From positions 3,534,001-3,598,000 of the forward strand of contig JAGPXD010000002.1 of the NCBI GenBank assembly GCA_020746995.1: a stretch of DNA of 64,000 nucleotides. Reading direction: 5' to 3'. Position numbers and translations under genes: made by a program. The stretch comes from Plectosphaerella cucumerina. Its lineage: Eukaryota; Ascomycota; Sordariomycetes; Glomerellales; Plectosphaerellaceae. Below the pieces are notes generated by a model. The model searched no databases. It was not told the DNA's origin and was given only the letters and a program-made list of their open reading frames with translations. Shown here in pieces: positions 9,929 to 21,700 of the stretch (position 1 is the stretch's first letter; each line of letters opens with the position of its first letter).

Positions 9929-12743
9929 GTCGGCGGCTGTCGTCGCTCAATGCTTCTGTTGTCGCTCGAACGATGAGGCTTTCGAGCGACGACAGTGGTG
10001 ACGCACGACATTTTGTTCATTTTGCACTCGCCACAGCAGTACAACGCCGCTAGACCGTGTCCTGCTTTTCGAAGGATCGCCAAGATCACTGTGGACTCGG
10101 ACACTGGCCCGGGCTCGTCATGGACGTGCTGGGAGCCTGGGACAGCACAAAACAGTGGACAGGGGTTCGCGCCCAGCACGCGTCAAGCCGCGACAGCACA
10201 GCTCTGCGACGAAGAGCGCTTGGAAGGCGATTGAGAATTGAAGACAAGAATCCTTTTCTGAATACCTGATCGCTATGTCTAGGTATCTGGACAATACGGG
10301 GACGGAACCAAGATCCGATCCTATGCCCGTGTGCCGTGGTCATCGAGGCCTGTTCCTGGCGCCGACCGCTGTTGACATGTGGATTCGCGGAGACGAGATG
10401 GGGCGGCAGCTGGGACCTCGGACTCGGGCTTCGCTTCAAAGAGGGTATCCGAACTGGCGGGCGACATGTCAACTCGACGTCGCCGTTGGGGGCTCAATCG
10501 AAGTTTGTGTGACTTACCTCGTACCATCTCGGGGTCTGTGTCGCCCTCGCCCGCCAACCGTCCGTGTGATGGCGTTCGTGTGACTGTTTCGCGCTTGCTT
10601 GCATATGCCCATCGGTTGATTGCCTGCCGGTCAGCCAGGGCTCCCGATGCCTTGGCTGCTCGCCCTGCTCAATCGGCCTTTGAATAGTCCGTGACATCAG
10701 CCTGAAGCCGAGCCTTGGGACGCGCCGAAAGAGCAGGTGCACGTGGAACAATGCGCCAGGCAGCTGCACGTAGGGCAATGGTTGCCTGTCGCAGTCCTGG
10801 TTTGTCCTTCGAGATGTTCCGATGCCGACGCTGTTCCTTCCGAGTCTTGCTCTTGAATGCAGCCGCCAGCCTTCGTCCCGCTCCCTCTCCTGTGCCTCTT
10901 TCTCCGCGCCCGGTGTGATTCAGTGGTCGAGGAATGTTTCCATTTGCTTGCCGCCTGGTGTCCCATGTGTGGCGGAGAGGCATACATGTAGTTTTTGGTC
11001 TTGATGATGACCTTCGTCGCCGTCGTCAGCGAGGGCAGAATCGATGTAGTGTTGCCCGCGTTGCGATTGTCGTGGTGAGAGCCATTGACCATCATGCCAT
11101 TGTCGCCCCCTAGGGTTGCGCCGGCGTGCAAATGGTGGTGTTCAACAGACATGGTTGAGGGTGTGGTCGCTGTCGTCGTGATTGGCGGCCCCGTTGGGCA
11201 GTGCTGAAGCGCCTGTTGGTCGTCGCTGCCACCCATTTCGAAAAGAGCAGGTGGTTCGCGTACCTACCTTGAACTCGATACCTCGTAACGTCAGTCCAAG
11301 ATGACCACCGCGTCGTACAGCGTCTCAGAAACAAAAGCAATCGGCAGGATTTTCTTCTCCTCTTGCTGTGGCTTGCTGCCCGCGGCCGCCGACCAGCCCT
11401 GCCCTGCCCTCCAGAACCAGTGACCGGCGCACATACGACAGGGGATTGATATCAACCCTGGTAAACCATTCAGCTACTGCGAACTGCTGCGCTCAGACCT
11501 CCTTAGATAGCACACCAGCCACCGAGGCTCACCAAGGCAATGCCGGATGGGGCTGGTGAGTGGTGGCGACGACATATCAATGGTACTCGGCTTGCCGGCT
11601 TGACGTGGACGCAAACTTCGGCCGCCGACCTTCCTGAGATCGACTTCTAGCATCGACAGGCCTCGCATCATAATATGGTGTACCTGGTACTCCATCGTAC
11701 CCACTGGGCAGCGGAGAAAGTCCCGAGTTGGTGGTAACGGGCCGTTGCGCTGTCTTGCGCCACGGCCATGATGGTTGCCACCACCAGCACCTGCCTTTCT
11801 GACTGGTGCATTCTTGAGCAAGAATGGTCGCACTGCATCGCCGAGATGGGTCAGATGACACCCTCGCGCAAGGCTCAGCAGTTCGGGCATCTTTCTTTCA
11901 GCCTGGGCTTTCCCCTGATCCTGGACCCAGCCCGCCCCCTATTCATCTGGCCTGCCCCCTTTCCTGCTAGCCATGTGGTCTCGCATCGGTCACTTCTCTC
12001 TTGCTCTGCGATATCAATCTGTGGAATCTTCCTTTGGGATTCGGCTCCTTCTTTGACGGTTTGGTACCATCTTCGATCCCTTTCCAGACGATCAGTAGCC
12101 TTGGGACAGTGGTCTCTCCAACACCCTAGCTACCTACAACAGGCCTCTCCAAGGCGTCCGGTATGACCAAACAGTTCTATGCCGTTCCATTTCTCTTTAA
12201 AGAACAGGCGGTGAGGCCGCTCGCCCGTCGGCCACACCCATCATTACCCAGGTGTTGTCGTGTCTGGCAGTTTCAGCAGCCAGTCTTGGGCCGACCTCAC
12301 CCTCCACTATCTCCCCAGAATCACCATTTTAAGGTTCATTCGCCTCATTTCATATCAAATCTTCCCAAACGGCTCACCGAGTCTTCTTGACACTAGAGTA
12401 GTGTCATGGTATCATCATCCCCTCGCCCACCACGGTCGCTGCCCCGACCAACATTCGGCCCTCCATCTTCGATTTCACCCACCAAATTTCTAGTAATTCG
12501 CATTGAGATTCGTGTCTCATGAGGCTGTATCGGCGTTGAAACCCGACATGGCCCCCATTGCCACGTTGTGCAACCATCACTCATCACGCCCAGCCCGTTT
12601 CTTGGCCGACTTCATCCCAAACCATCGTCGTCGACCAGGCTGTGAACCATACTTTCAGCAATTCTGCTCTTCACCGCCTTTCTCGAGCTCTATCTGGAAT
12701 GTAGATCGGTGTTCTTGGCCTAGTATCTCACTTTCGCATCACA
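9929..12743. other. 2.8-kb region with unresolved coding-like fragments
   Basis: No ORF here carries a recognisable domain. On the minus strand a few fragments read like protein. One at about 11580-11740 encodes SGLSPLPSGYDGVPGTPYYD and ends shortly after. Another at about 10980-11200 is His/Asn-rich (MSVEHHHLHAGATLGGDNG). Plausible splice sites lie between (for example GTAGGT near 11267). They cannot be joined into a convincing gene. The last 550 bp before 12744 are C/T-rich and probably the leader of the next gene. Confidence 0.25.
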
Positions 12744-13712
12744 ATGGCCGAGGTCGTCGGCGTTGTGGCCGCCGCTGCCCAATTGTCGACGGTTTGCCTG
12801 AGCCTCCTCGATGCTACGAAAAGGATAAAAAGCGCGCCAGCGACGCTGCGAAGATATCAAGTCCAGCTCGAAGACATCCAACACATCTCTCTCCACATCA
12901 CTCAGAATCCTCTTCTGCAAACACTCGAGGTGGAGTCACAAACAAGATCCATCCTCGCTCTTGTTGAAGAAAGCTCCCTCGCCCTGTTCACCGGAAAAGG
13001 CCGATTGTCTCAATTCTGGACATTGATCAGACAAGAACGCAGCCTCCTTGAAAGCTTCAACACACTTGAGCGTCACAAGACTTCACTTCTTCTTGTCATC
13101 GACAGCATTCAGGCATCTGCCCTACACAGATTACACCTCGATATCAACACCATGGCCGATAAGAAGCCTCGCTCGTCTACCCCGGACTCTCCAACCTGCC
13201 CGGAGCCTCATCTTTACTCCATGCCCTCGGAGAGCTCCTTGAGTCTCCCTGATGGTAGCTCGGTTCCCGAAGGTGCTTCCACCTTTCGACAGCAGAACGA
13301 CCCAGCCCCAGACTCGACCTTCTGGTTCAACACCGACCACCCCGGCGCCAAGAACACCATCAGATCCATCGATACATTCACAGGAGATGGTTCAAATGTC
13401 GTCAATGGTCACGTCGTCGAAGTCAGCCCGGGCGGTGAAGACGCCCTTTCCAAGATGATGTGGCCGAATCCCGTCATCACCATGGGCACGAAATCGGAGG
13501 GCCGGGGACTTCTTGTCAATGGCATACTCATCAAGTCGAGGGGTGAGCTTGGGAGTTACACCATGCCCGGGGCAAACATCACGGCCATTGGGTCAAAGCT
13601 TTACTCCGTCTATTCCGGTGGGAAAGTACTGGGTGGAACCCAGGTCACTGGAACATACACCAGGATTGGCCCCAAGAACGATAGCACTGCTCGGGCTGAG
13701 GAGAAGAAGTAA
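12744..13712 (+). CDS. STAND-N-terminal-like protein with Gly/Asn-rich beta C-terminus, no NTPase
   Basis: A single exon encodes 322 aa. Residues 1-135 are helical and open MAEVVGVVAAAAQLSTVC with later QVQLEDIQHIS and LVEESSLALF, resembling the fungal N-terminal domains found in front of NACHT or NB-ARC modules (HeLo-like / STAND N-terminal). No P-loop or repeat region follows. A Ser/Pro-rich linker (about 137-190) leads to about 110 residues rich in Gly, Asn and beta-formers. These include FTGDGSNVVNGHVVEV and a second, similar GLLVNGILIKSRGELGS stretch, ending GGTQVTGTYTRIG. Orphan N-terminal-domain proteins of this kind are linked to programmed cell death in fungi; a death function here is inference. 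Start codon context and the long CT-rich leader support Met at 12744. Confidence 0.65.
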   Translation: MAEVVGVVAAAAQLSTVCLSLLDATKRIKSAPATLRRYQVQLEDIQHISLHITQNPLLQTLEVESQTRSILALVEESSLALFTGKGRLSQFWTLIRQERSLLESFNTLERHKTSLLLVIDSIQASALHRLHLDINTMADKKPRSSTPDSPTCPEPHLYSMPSESSLSLPDGSSVPEGASTFRQQNDPAPDSTFWFNTDHPGAKNTIRSIDTFTGDGSNVVNGHVVEVSPGGEDALSKMMWPNPVITMGTKSEGRGLLVNGILIKSRGELGSYTMPGANITAIGSKLYSVYSGGKVLGGTQVTGTYTRIGPKNDSTARAEEKK

Positions 13713-13890
13713 GATGGGGGAATTGTCGGGTGGCCTGTGTTCTCTATTCTTTCCTTTGTCCTCTTGATTTGTTTTCTTAGTCATGCCGAAGGTACGAAGG
13801 AAGGAAGCAGGAGATAAAAGTACTAGTTAATCGTTTTTGTTGATAAATGTGCCTATATCCTTGACTACCTAACCTTAAGTGTGCGTGCGT

Positions 13891-14010
13891 TTGACTAAAT
13901 GCAAAATGTCAAGGTCATAAAAACACACTGTATTTCTCGGTGCTTAAATACATCGTCACAGGGTCAAACGCATCCCGTTGCATCGCAGGACTCGGCACGT
14001 CGCGGGACCT
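13891..14010. mobile_element. Relict end of MITE related to the one at 31906-32257
   Basis: TTGACTAAATGCA at 13891-13903 matches the terminal repeat of the 352-bp element. About 50 bp further in, the TTAAATACATCGTCACAGGG stretch aligns with TTTAACACATCATCGCCGGT of that element, followed in both by a CAAACGCA/CAGACGCA match. No opposite end or target duplication was found, so the copy is incomplete or rearranged. Confidence 0.5.
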
Positions 14011-14128
14011 GAACTGCTACGCCGGTAGACCTGCTGTGTCGCAGGACTTGCTTGAAGGAGGGCTATCGCGCTATTTCACTTCTTGGTTACTTGCAGTATG
14101 GTGTCCTGTCTTGTCTAAGACAGCATAG

Positions 14129-14327
14129 TACCGAGAGGCTCGTGAGCTCGCGGAGCAGAATCCTGATCGCAATGTCGAGTACTTCCGAAAGTATCCTGGC
14201 ATGTCTTGGGTCGGAGGTATCGACGACCTGTGTGACTGGTTCGAGCCTACCCCTGTCGCCCAAGACACAGTCAGTTCGCGTAGTCAGCAAGCCCAGCAAC
14301 ACGCCAAGTCCCACGACACAGAACCTA
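14129..14327 (+). pseudogene. Coding remnant running into the satellite array
   Basis: From 14129 a frame reads YREARELAEQNPDRNVEYF, continues through MSWVGGIDDLCDWFEP and stays open into the 17-bp array. The composition is typical of a real exon, but a stop codon lies immediately upstream (TAG at 14126-14128) and the downstream part is satellite. I do not recognise the family; it could be a fragment of a transposon-borne ORF or a gene broken by the array. Confidence 0.35.
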
Positions 14328-14480
14328 GTTCAATCAACGCAGCAGTTCAATCAACGCAGCAGTTCAATCAACGCAGCAGTTCAATCAACGCAGCAGTTCA
14401 ATCAACGCAGCAGTTCAATCAACGCAGCAGTTCAATCAACGCAGCAGTTCAATCAACGCAGCAGTTCAATCAAAGCAGCC
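14328..14480 (+). repeat. 9 x 17-bp tandem array (AGTTCAATCAACGCAGC)
   Basis: Nine head-to-tail units of 17 bp fill exactly 153 bp; the last is degenerate (CAAAGC in place of CAACGC). The unit is stop-free in more than one frame, so three units encode a 17-residue Gln/Ser/Asn-rich period. The same unit with one base changed forms the 31976-32128 array in the opposite orientation. Confidence 0.95.
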
Positions 14481-14494
14481 AGTCCCGTAACGTT

Positions 14495-14511
14495 GCTGCG
14501 TTGATTGAACT
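14495..14511 (-). repeat. Inverted copy of the 17-bp satellite unit
   Basis: GCTGCGTTGATTGAACT is the exact reverse complement of the array unit and lies 14 bp past the array, so transcript or single strand could fold back on the repeats. Confidence 0.85.
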
Positions 14512-14779
14512 GCTTGCTTTGGCTGACTCAGCAAGCGTGACACGCAACATCGGCAAGGGTCGTAGGAGGTGCCGGGAAACATGTCCCTGTGTATTTGATG
14601 TGAAGCATGTTCCTTCTAAATTGGTGCTTGAAAGCTCTCCCAGTGCGATCTAATCGTCAAGTGGACCTTTGGTCTTACATATCCCCCCTCCATACCGTTG
14701 TAAAGATCAGCGCTGGACCCCTTCATGAAACAAAACAAGATATCCCCCAGTTACGCCTCATCATCTCCAGAAACCAACA

Positions 14780-17301
14780 TCAACGCCCTAGGCATCCACT
14801 ACCGCATTCCTTCTGTTTCCTCAACAGCTCCATCTGAGTGGCCCTGTTACCAAGACGGACCAGTTCGGCAACGAAGTCGTCCATCATGTCGAGATGCGCC
14901 AGCTCCCGACGCGTCAGTCGGGGTATGGGCATCGCTCGAATGGTTGTCGCTGCAGAGGCTAGCAGCTTCAGATCGCTCTCGACAGTAGGAGCAAGAGGAT
15001 AGTCAAGCACGTTGAGGAAGATGGCCATGATAGCGGCTGTGGGGTAGAAGACCATTGCCCTAAGACAAATGTTAGCATTGGAAAACGTTGAGAAGAGCAA
15101 CGTGTACTCACCAGAATGCTGCAGCTTCAAGACTGCGCGTTGCAGTCTTGAGGAAGACGAGAGTAGAGCGGCTGGCCTCGATGGTCAGCTCGATGCTGGA
15201 CGACACCCCCCCGGTAGGGCCCGGGTTCTCCTTGTTGGCTTGCGCAGCAGCCATGGAGCAACGTCCGCTCGCACGGTGTATCGTTGTCATTAAATGATGG
15301 TACTGGGTTTTTGTGAGCAATGAGACGAGTGTCTCGGCAGAGGGGCGTCTGTGGACTCACCTCGAGGTGCAAGACGATGCGTCGCATGCCCTTCATCGCC
15401 CCCGGGCGAGTTTGCGCAATGGTCTCCTCAGCCATCTCGGAAATCGACAGGCTGGGGCGGTACTCCGGGATGATTGACAGGCGCCACCGCTCCAGCTCGT
15501 CATCTAGCTCACGGATGTTCTGGAACAGCTCGGCCTCGGTCTTGTTGACGGCTTGGGCTGAATACAACAAGCGGGTCGTTTTGGCCTTGAACTGACTCAG
15601 GCGTAACTCGCCAGGGAAGAGAGGGAAAGGGTTTTTGTCAAAGTCGAGCCTGGTGGCCAGGCTGGGGTCCATGTCGGGGAGGAAGAGGTATGAGTTGACG
15701 TAGCCTTCGGGAAGGGTCATGTCGCAGTACTCCTCGGACATGAGAGGGGGTTGGTTCATCCGCAGGGAAATGTCCTTGTCGAAAATGTAGCACAGCCAAA
15801 ATAACAGGCGCAGCTGCCGACTCTCCCGCTCCCTGTGGCCAATGTCGGCAGTGTAGGGTTTGATCGGTCTGTAGGCATGGCCACCCAGCATGAAAACGGA
15901 CCTGCAAGCTATGGCATGGAGCATCGCCGCTGCCTGCAATCTCCCAGTGGAGGCCTGGTAGAGATTCTGAGCGCAAAGTCAGCACATCTACAACTTGAGT
16001 TAGATTTTGGTGGAAGGAGGCCTACCAGCATAAACATAGCCTGCAAGCCGACGACGCTGTTGTCCTCCATGATGTCAGGAAGATACCAGTGTGCCCGCAT
16101 GGCAAATCTATCGCTGTCCATCTCGGGCAAAGGAATTGAGTTCGTGCGGAATAAAAAGGCGATGGATAGGAAGGACAGCACGCAGCATCTGGCTGTGAGG
16201 CGGGACATGGGAACCCGTCCATCATCTTCTTCGTACGCCTCGGCGATGGTCTCCCTGAAAAGCACAGGGTCCACGACGGGAAATATGAGGCGACAAGCAG
16301 CACTCAGGTATCCGTCCAGGGCCATCTCTGTGATGGCCCTGTCAGGCAGGTCGCCGAGGTTGCTTGGAGATGAAGACATGTCCATCCAGGCATTCTGTGT
16401 GGCGATGGGCCGGAATCTCTCGAAGGATACGTTCTCGCCGGTCCGCGACGAGATCCATTGCCTTCCCTCTTCCGACAGCATCGGCATGCCATTGTGGTGG
16501 CTGATTTTTCCAAAGTGGCATCCGCCAAAGTGGATCTGGCCAAAGGCCACGCTCGTGGTATCACCGCCAAGTGGAGAGGGGACGTTGAAGGGGCGGTTAA
16601 AGGGTTCGGGTGCGACTTTGATCGACGAGAACGGAGAATGAGACGACGTGGCTGGTGTGTCGGGCTGCTTCTCGACCGACGTGATGGAAGGAGGAGGGCT
16701 TGCGGATCCAGACGTGGCCGAGGTCCCAGACGCGGCAGCAAGAGCTGTGCGCTGTTGAAGAGTGTGTGCGATGGTCTCTTCCAGCCGCTGCAGTCGTTCG
16801 GACAGGCCATGCCGTGTTGCAGGGTCAGGGCCCCTGAAGACGAATCCCAATCAGAACATATCCACCTGCTGGGGTTGGATGTTTGGGAACTGACCTGGCC
16901 TTCTCTCTCTTCTTTCGTCGACCTCGGACCCTGTCAAAGGTACATGCAAGGCCGTGGTGCTCGCACCAGTTGCAGGGCGTCTTCTGATCGGTCGAGTCGC
17001 ATTGGATCTTCGGGCTTGGTGTCAGCAGTATCCCTGGGAGACGGGAAGGGTGCCCGAGGCCCCCCACGCCAAGGGAGACGGAAGGCTGTCACACCCTCGA
17101 GTGCCGAAGCCCGAGACCCCGGGACGCCGGGCGCCGGCAGGGGCCCGAAGAGCCTCAACCTAGGCGGTGTGTGTGTGTGTGTGAACGAGAGCGAGTGCGA
17201 TCTGGCCTGGATCGATGGAGGGGAGGGGGCGGGATGTGGATCGCTTGCGGCGTACATACCTTTCTCTTGTGACATACGTCACAGGCTTGCTTGTGGGCCA
17301 T
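14780..17301 (-). CDS. Zn2Cys6 transcription factor
   Basis: The six exons are 17260-17301, 16895-17007, 16026-16833, 15361-15966, 15112-15302 and 14780-15059, giving 679 aa. The zinc cluster has Cys at residues 7, 10, 17, 26, 29 and 36 (CDVCHKRK | IQCD...CNWC...C), split by the first intron just before the third Cys. That intron is 252 nt, far longer than the others, and carries a (GT)n run. A basic RGRRKKREKAR linker and a heptad-like LSERLQRLEETIAHTLQQ follow. The large fungal-specific regulatory domain has DGYLSAACRLIFPVVDP, LRLLFWLCYIFDKDISLRM and NQPPLMSEEYCD. It is divergent from the PDR transporter 1.4 kb away, which is a candidate target (inference). Confidence 0.9.
17167..17183. repeat. 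(GT)n microsatellite in intron
   Basis: A run of about eight GT units lies inside the 252-nt first intron of the Zn2Cys6 gene. Confidence 0.9.
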
Positions 17302-18703
17302 GGTTCCTGATGAGGATGCAGATGCAGATGCAGAGGGAAATAAGACAGGCGTAAGAAAGGGGGATGAATGGCTTGGGGGCCGGAGGGTTTCCGTCAAACG
17401 GCCACGGTGGCTGTTAGTAGACGATGCGGCGCGACGAGGTGCTGGCGTTGGCTGTTCCTGTGTCTCACCGGGGTCTAGAGCCTGACGAGGTCGTCGGAGC
17501 GGAGGGGAGTTCAGGGGATCAGAGCCGCTGGGGCGTCCTGGGGTAGGCGGAGATATGCAGGATTACCAAGCTTCAGCAATCTGTAAGGATTCGTCATCGA
17601 TTGGGAAGTGATTCATCGTCAAAGATTTCAGGCAGGGGTTTCTGTCCCAAACGAAGGCGGCGGTGCCAATGCAATTCGGCATGCGCGGGCGATATGCTCT
17701 CCCAAGTCCCGTGTGAGGTCGGCTCAAACGCAGAACTTCCGATGACATAAGCGGCGTGAATGACTAGCGGACGGCCGTTAGGGGCTTAGCGGCGTGGATA
17801 GCGCCAGGCAGATAGCGCTTAGCGCTGGGGCCCAGGGCTGTGACGGAGCCTCCCGCTGGCCCATTTTTCAAGCAAAGTGGTCCCCTGAAACCCGAATGCG
17901 CCGTGGCTTCAGCACGGTTGTCCTAGATTTTCTAAAACTCCCGCTGACTCAGCGGCCAATCTCAAACAACACCGCTCGTTGTCGGGGCTTCCCAACGGGG
18001 TTTTGCTGCTGCCTTGTCCCATTCCCCCTCCCTTGCTCCCCTGATCCCTTGCTCTCCGCCTCTTCCCTGGCTCCAGTGCGGCTCGATTCAGCACAGCATT
18101 TTTCACGCAAGGCCCCCCCTGCAGGCACCGACATGCGCCCGCCCAGTCCACTCGTCATCACTGTTGGGTTTTTGTCATCGGTCGCCTGCCCGAAGCGCCG
18201 GCCTGGCTCGGGGTATCGAATTCTGATGTCCCGACCCCGAGTCGGCATTTCGCATGCTGACGATTTTGGTCCGAGACCCCATTTTTCCCACGCGGGAGAC
18301 CCGTTCTTTCCATGACTAAGCGGCAACTTGATCTTGTCGCCGAGCGATCTGGCTGAAGCTCTGGCATCGTGTTCATCGCATGTGGACCACAATCACGACC
18401 CTGAACTCATCCTGCGGGCACCGATGCAGTCCGAGACCCGTTTTCTGTCGAAAAGAAAGCCACTGACAAGCAAGTTGTGGATATGGATCTTCCCGCCAGA
18501 TCCGGGCGCAATGCGCTTGATATATTCCAGCGGTTCCTTCACAACAATCAAACTTGGTCAAGCAACGACTCGGAGCATCCTTTAGACACCTTCAGTTCCG
18601 CCTCGCTATCAGCTCCTCTGGCCCGCTCCGGCATACCCCCGGCCAGACCGACGCCTTCACCTTTCGAATTCACCATAGGACCTCGGTCCGCAACATCCTC
18701 GAC
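17302..18703. other. Divergent promoter region, Zn2Cys6 factor / ABC transporter
   Basis: This is 1.4 kb with no supported gene. A GATGCAGATGCAGATGCAG-type triplication occurs at 17313-17333, next to the zinc-factor start. The frame upstream of 18704 stays open to 18554, so the transporter could start earlier, but those residues do not look like the family N-terminus. Confidence 0.5.
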
Positions 18704-21700
18704 ATGGACTCTGACGGCGGCTCCCAGACCGTCTACAGCAAGTCTGCCATCAATGTCTCCAGTTCCGACGACAACGAGTGGTCCCTGAAGCCCAAGGTCG
18801 TAGCCTTCCAGGAGAGAGACAAGGCTTCCGGTGTTCAGGACCGTGAGCTCGGCGTCACATTCAAGGACCTCAGCGTCCGTGCCATCAGCGCCCAGGCCGC
18901 CCTTCACGAGAATGTCCTCTCGCAGTTCAACATCCCCACATTGATCAGGGAGTCTCGACACAAGGCACCACTGAAAACGATCCTCGACAATGCCCATGGC
19001 TGCGTTAAGCCAGGCGAGATGCTCCTCGTCCTCGGGCGACCCGGCTCCGGCTGCACCACACTCCTCAACATGATTGCCAACAGGCGGAGAGGTTACGCCG
19101 AGATCGTTGGCGACGTTCACTACGGCTCTATGACCTCAGGCGAGGCCGAGCAGTACCGCGGACAGATCGTCATGAACACGGAAGAAGAGGTCTTCTTCCC
19201 TGCTCTGACTGTCGGCCAGACCATGGACTTTGCCACCCGTCTCAAGGTCCCCTTCCACCTTCCCAACGGCGTGGCCTCCAAGGAAGAGTTGAGGGTCCAG
19301 ACCCGCGACTTCCTTCTGCAGTCCATGGGCATCGAGCACACCCATGACACCAAGGTCGGCGACGCCTTCGTCCGCGGTGTTTCGGGTGGTGAGCGCAAGC
19401 GTGTTTCCATCATCGAGACACTCGCCACGAAGGGATCGGTCTACTGCTGGGACAACTCGACCCGTGGTCTTGACGCCAGCACGTAAGTCATTTCCCTCAC
19501 TTCCCATTCTTCCTTCACGATGCTGATACGCGAAACAGTGCCCTGGAATGGGCCAAGGCTGTCCGTGCCCTGACCGATGTCACTGGCCTGGCTTCTGTCG
19601 TGACGCTCTACCAGGCCGGCAACGGAATCTACAACCTCTTCGACAAGGTGCTCGTCCTCGATGAGGGCAAGCAGGTCTACTACGGTACTAGGGAGGAGGC
19701 ACGTCCCTTCATGGAGAGCATGGGCTTCATCTGCCAGGACGGCGCCAATGTTGCCGACTTCCTTACAGGTGTCACCGTGCCCACGGAACGCGAGGTCCGT
19801 CCCGAGATGGAGAACCGGTTCCCTAGGACCGCAGAGGCGCTGCGCGCCGAGTACGAACAGTCGCCCATCTACGACCGTATGATTTCCGAGTACAACTACC
19901 CGACAACCGAAGTGGCCAGGGAGAAGACCCAGCAGTTCAAGGAGAGCGTCGCATACGAGAAGGACAAGCGCCTTCCCAAGAACAGCGTCTTGACTGTTGG
20001 CTTCCTTGAACAGGTCAACACCGTTGTCAAGAGGCAGTACCAGATTCTTCTCGGCGACAAGGCCACCTTCATCATCAAGCAAGCCTCGACTATCGCCCAG
20101 GCTCTGATCGCAGGCTCACTCTTCTATGCTGCCTCTGGCGACTCCAGCGGCCTCTTCATCAAGTCGGGAGCCTGCTTCTTCGCCATCCTCTTCAACTCGC
20201 TTCTGTCCATGTCCGAGGTCACCGACTCCTTCACCGGTCGCCCCGTGCTTCTCAAGCACAAGAACTTCGCCTTCTACCATCCCGCCGCCTTCTGCCTCGC
20301 CCAGATCGCTGCCGATATCCCGGTCATTCTCTTCCAGGTCTCGACATTCTCTATCATCCTCTACTTCATGGTTGGCCTTACCTCGTCTGCCGGTGCCTTC
20401 TTCACTTTCTGGGTCCTCATCGTGTCCATCACATTCTGCATGACCGCACTGTTCAGGGCCGTCGGCGCAGCCTTTGGCACATTCGACGGTGCCTCCAAGG
20501 TTTCGGGCTTCCTCATTGGTGCCACCATCATCTACTCCGGCTACCTAATCCCCAAGCCCGCCATGCACCCTTGGTTCGTCTGGATCTTCTGGATCAACCC
20601 CATGGCCTACGGCTTCGACGCCCTCCTCTCCAACGAGTTCCACAACAAGATCATCCCCTGTGTTGGTCCCAACCTGGTTCCCAGCGGACCCGGTTTCGAC
20701 AATGCCGACAACCAGGCCTGCGCCGGCGTTGGTGGAGCCCGACCTGGTGTGGCCTTCGTCACCGGCGACGACTACCTCTCGTCCCTGTCCTACAGCCATT
20801 CCCACGTCTGGAGGAACTTCGGAATCATCTGGGCTTGGTGGGTTCTCTTCGTCGCCATCACCATCATCACCACGTCCCGCTGGCGCAGTTCTTCGGAGAA
20901 CGGCCCATCTCTTCTCATTCCCCGTGAGAACGCCCACGTCACCAAGGCTCTGCTCCAGGATACCGAGGGCCAGGCCCAGGTTGCCGAGAAGGAAAAGGCC
21001 ATTTCCCGCCGCGACGACGGCGTCATGACCGGGGGCGACTCCGACACCGACGGCTCGTCCCTCAACCTCGCTCGCAACACCTCCATCTTCACCTGGAAGA
21101 ACCTCACCTACACCGTCAAGACCCCCTCCGGCGACCGTGTCCTCCTCGACAACGTTCAGGGTTGGGTCAAGCCCGGCATGTTGGCTGCTCTCATGGGATC
21201 TTCGGGTGCCGGCAAGACCACTCTCCTCGACGTCCTGGCCCAGCGCAAGACCGACGGCACGATCAAGGGCTCCATCATGGTCGATGGTCGTCCTCTCCCC
21301 GTTTCCTTCCAAAGGTCTGCCGGCTACTGCGAGCAGCTCGATGTTCACGAGCCCTATTCGACTGTTCGCGAAGCTCTCGAGTTCAGCGCCCTTCTCCGAC
21401 AGAGCCGCGACACCCCGAGGGAGGAGAAGCTGAAGTATGTCAACACCATCATCGATCTTTTGGAGCTCCACGATCTCGCCGATACCCTGATCGGAGAAGT
21501 CGGTGCTGGCCTGAGCGTCGAGCAGCGCAAGCGCGTCACCATCGGTGTCGAGCTTGTCTCCAAGCCCAGCATCCTGATCTTCCTCGATGAGCCCACCTCC
21601 GGTCTGGATGGACAGTCCGCCTACAACACCGTCCGCTTCCTTCGCAAGCTTGCCGCCGTCGGACAGGCAGTCCTCGTCACCATTCATCAGCCCTCTGCCC

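Larger units (their letters stand above)
13713..14779. other. Intergenic region holding satellite array and transposon-like remnant
   Basis: This 1.07-kb stretch between the STAND-like gene and the Zn2Cys6 gene contains a transposon-like left end near 13891, a degenerate coding fragment (14129-14327), a 9-unit 17-bp array and its inverted copy. The segment 14520-14779 shows nothing more. Confidence 0.6.

Noticed and set aside
9929..12743. A multi-exon gene joining the minus-strand fragments
   Set aside because: Fragments are in incompatible frames with no consistent chain of splice sites; kept only as an unresolved region.
14052..14653. Real proteins encoded by the Gln/Ser/Asn-rich satellite frames
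   Set aside because: Two overlapping frames are open only because the 17-bp unit lacks stops; there is no start context or conserved flanking domain.
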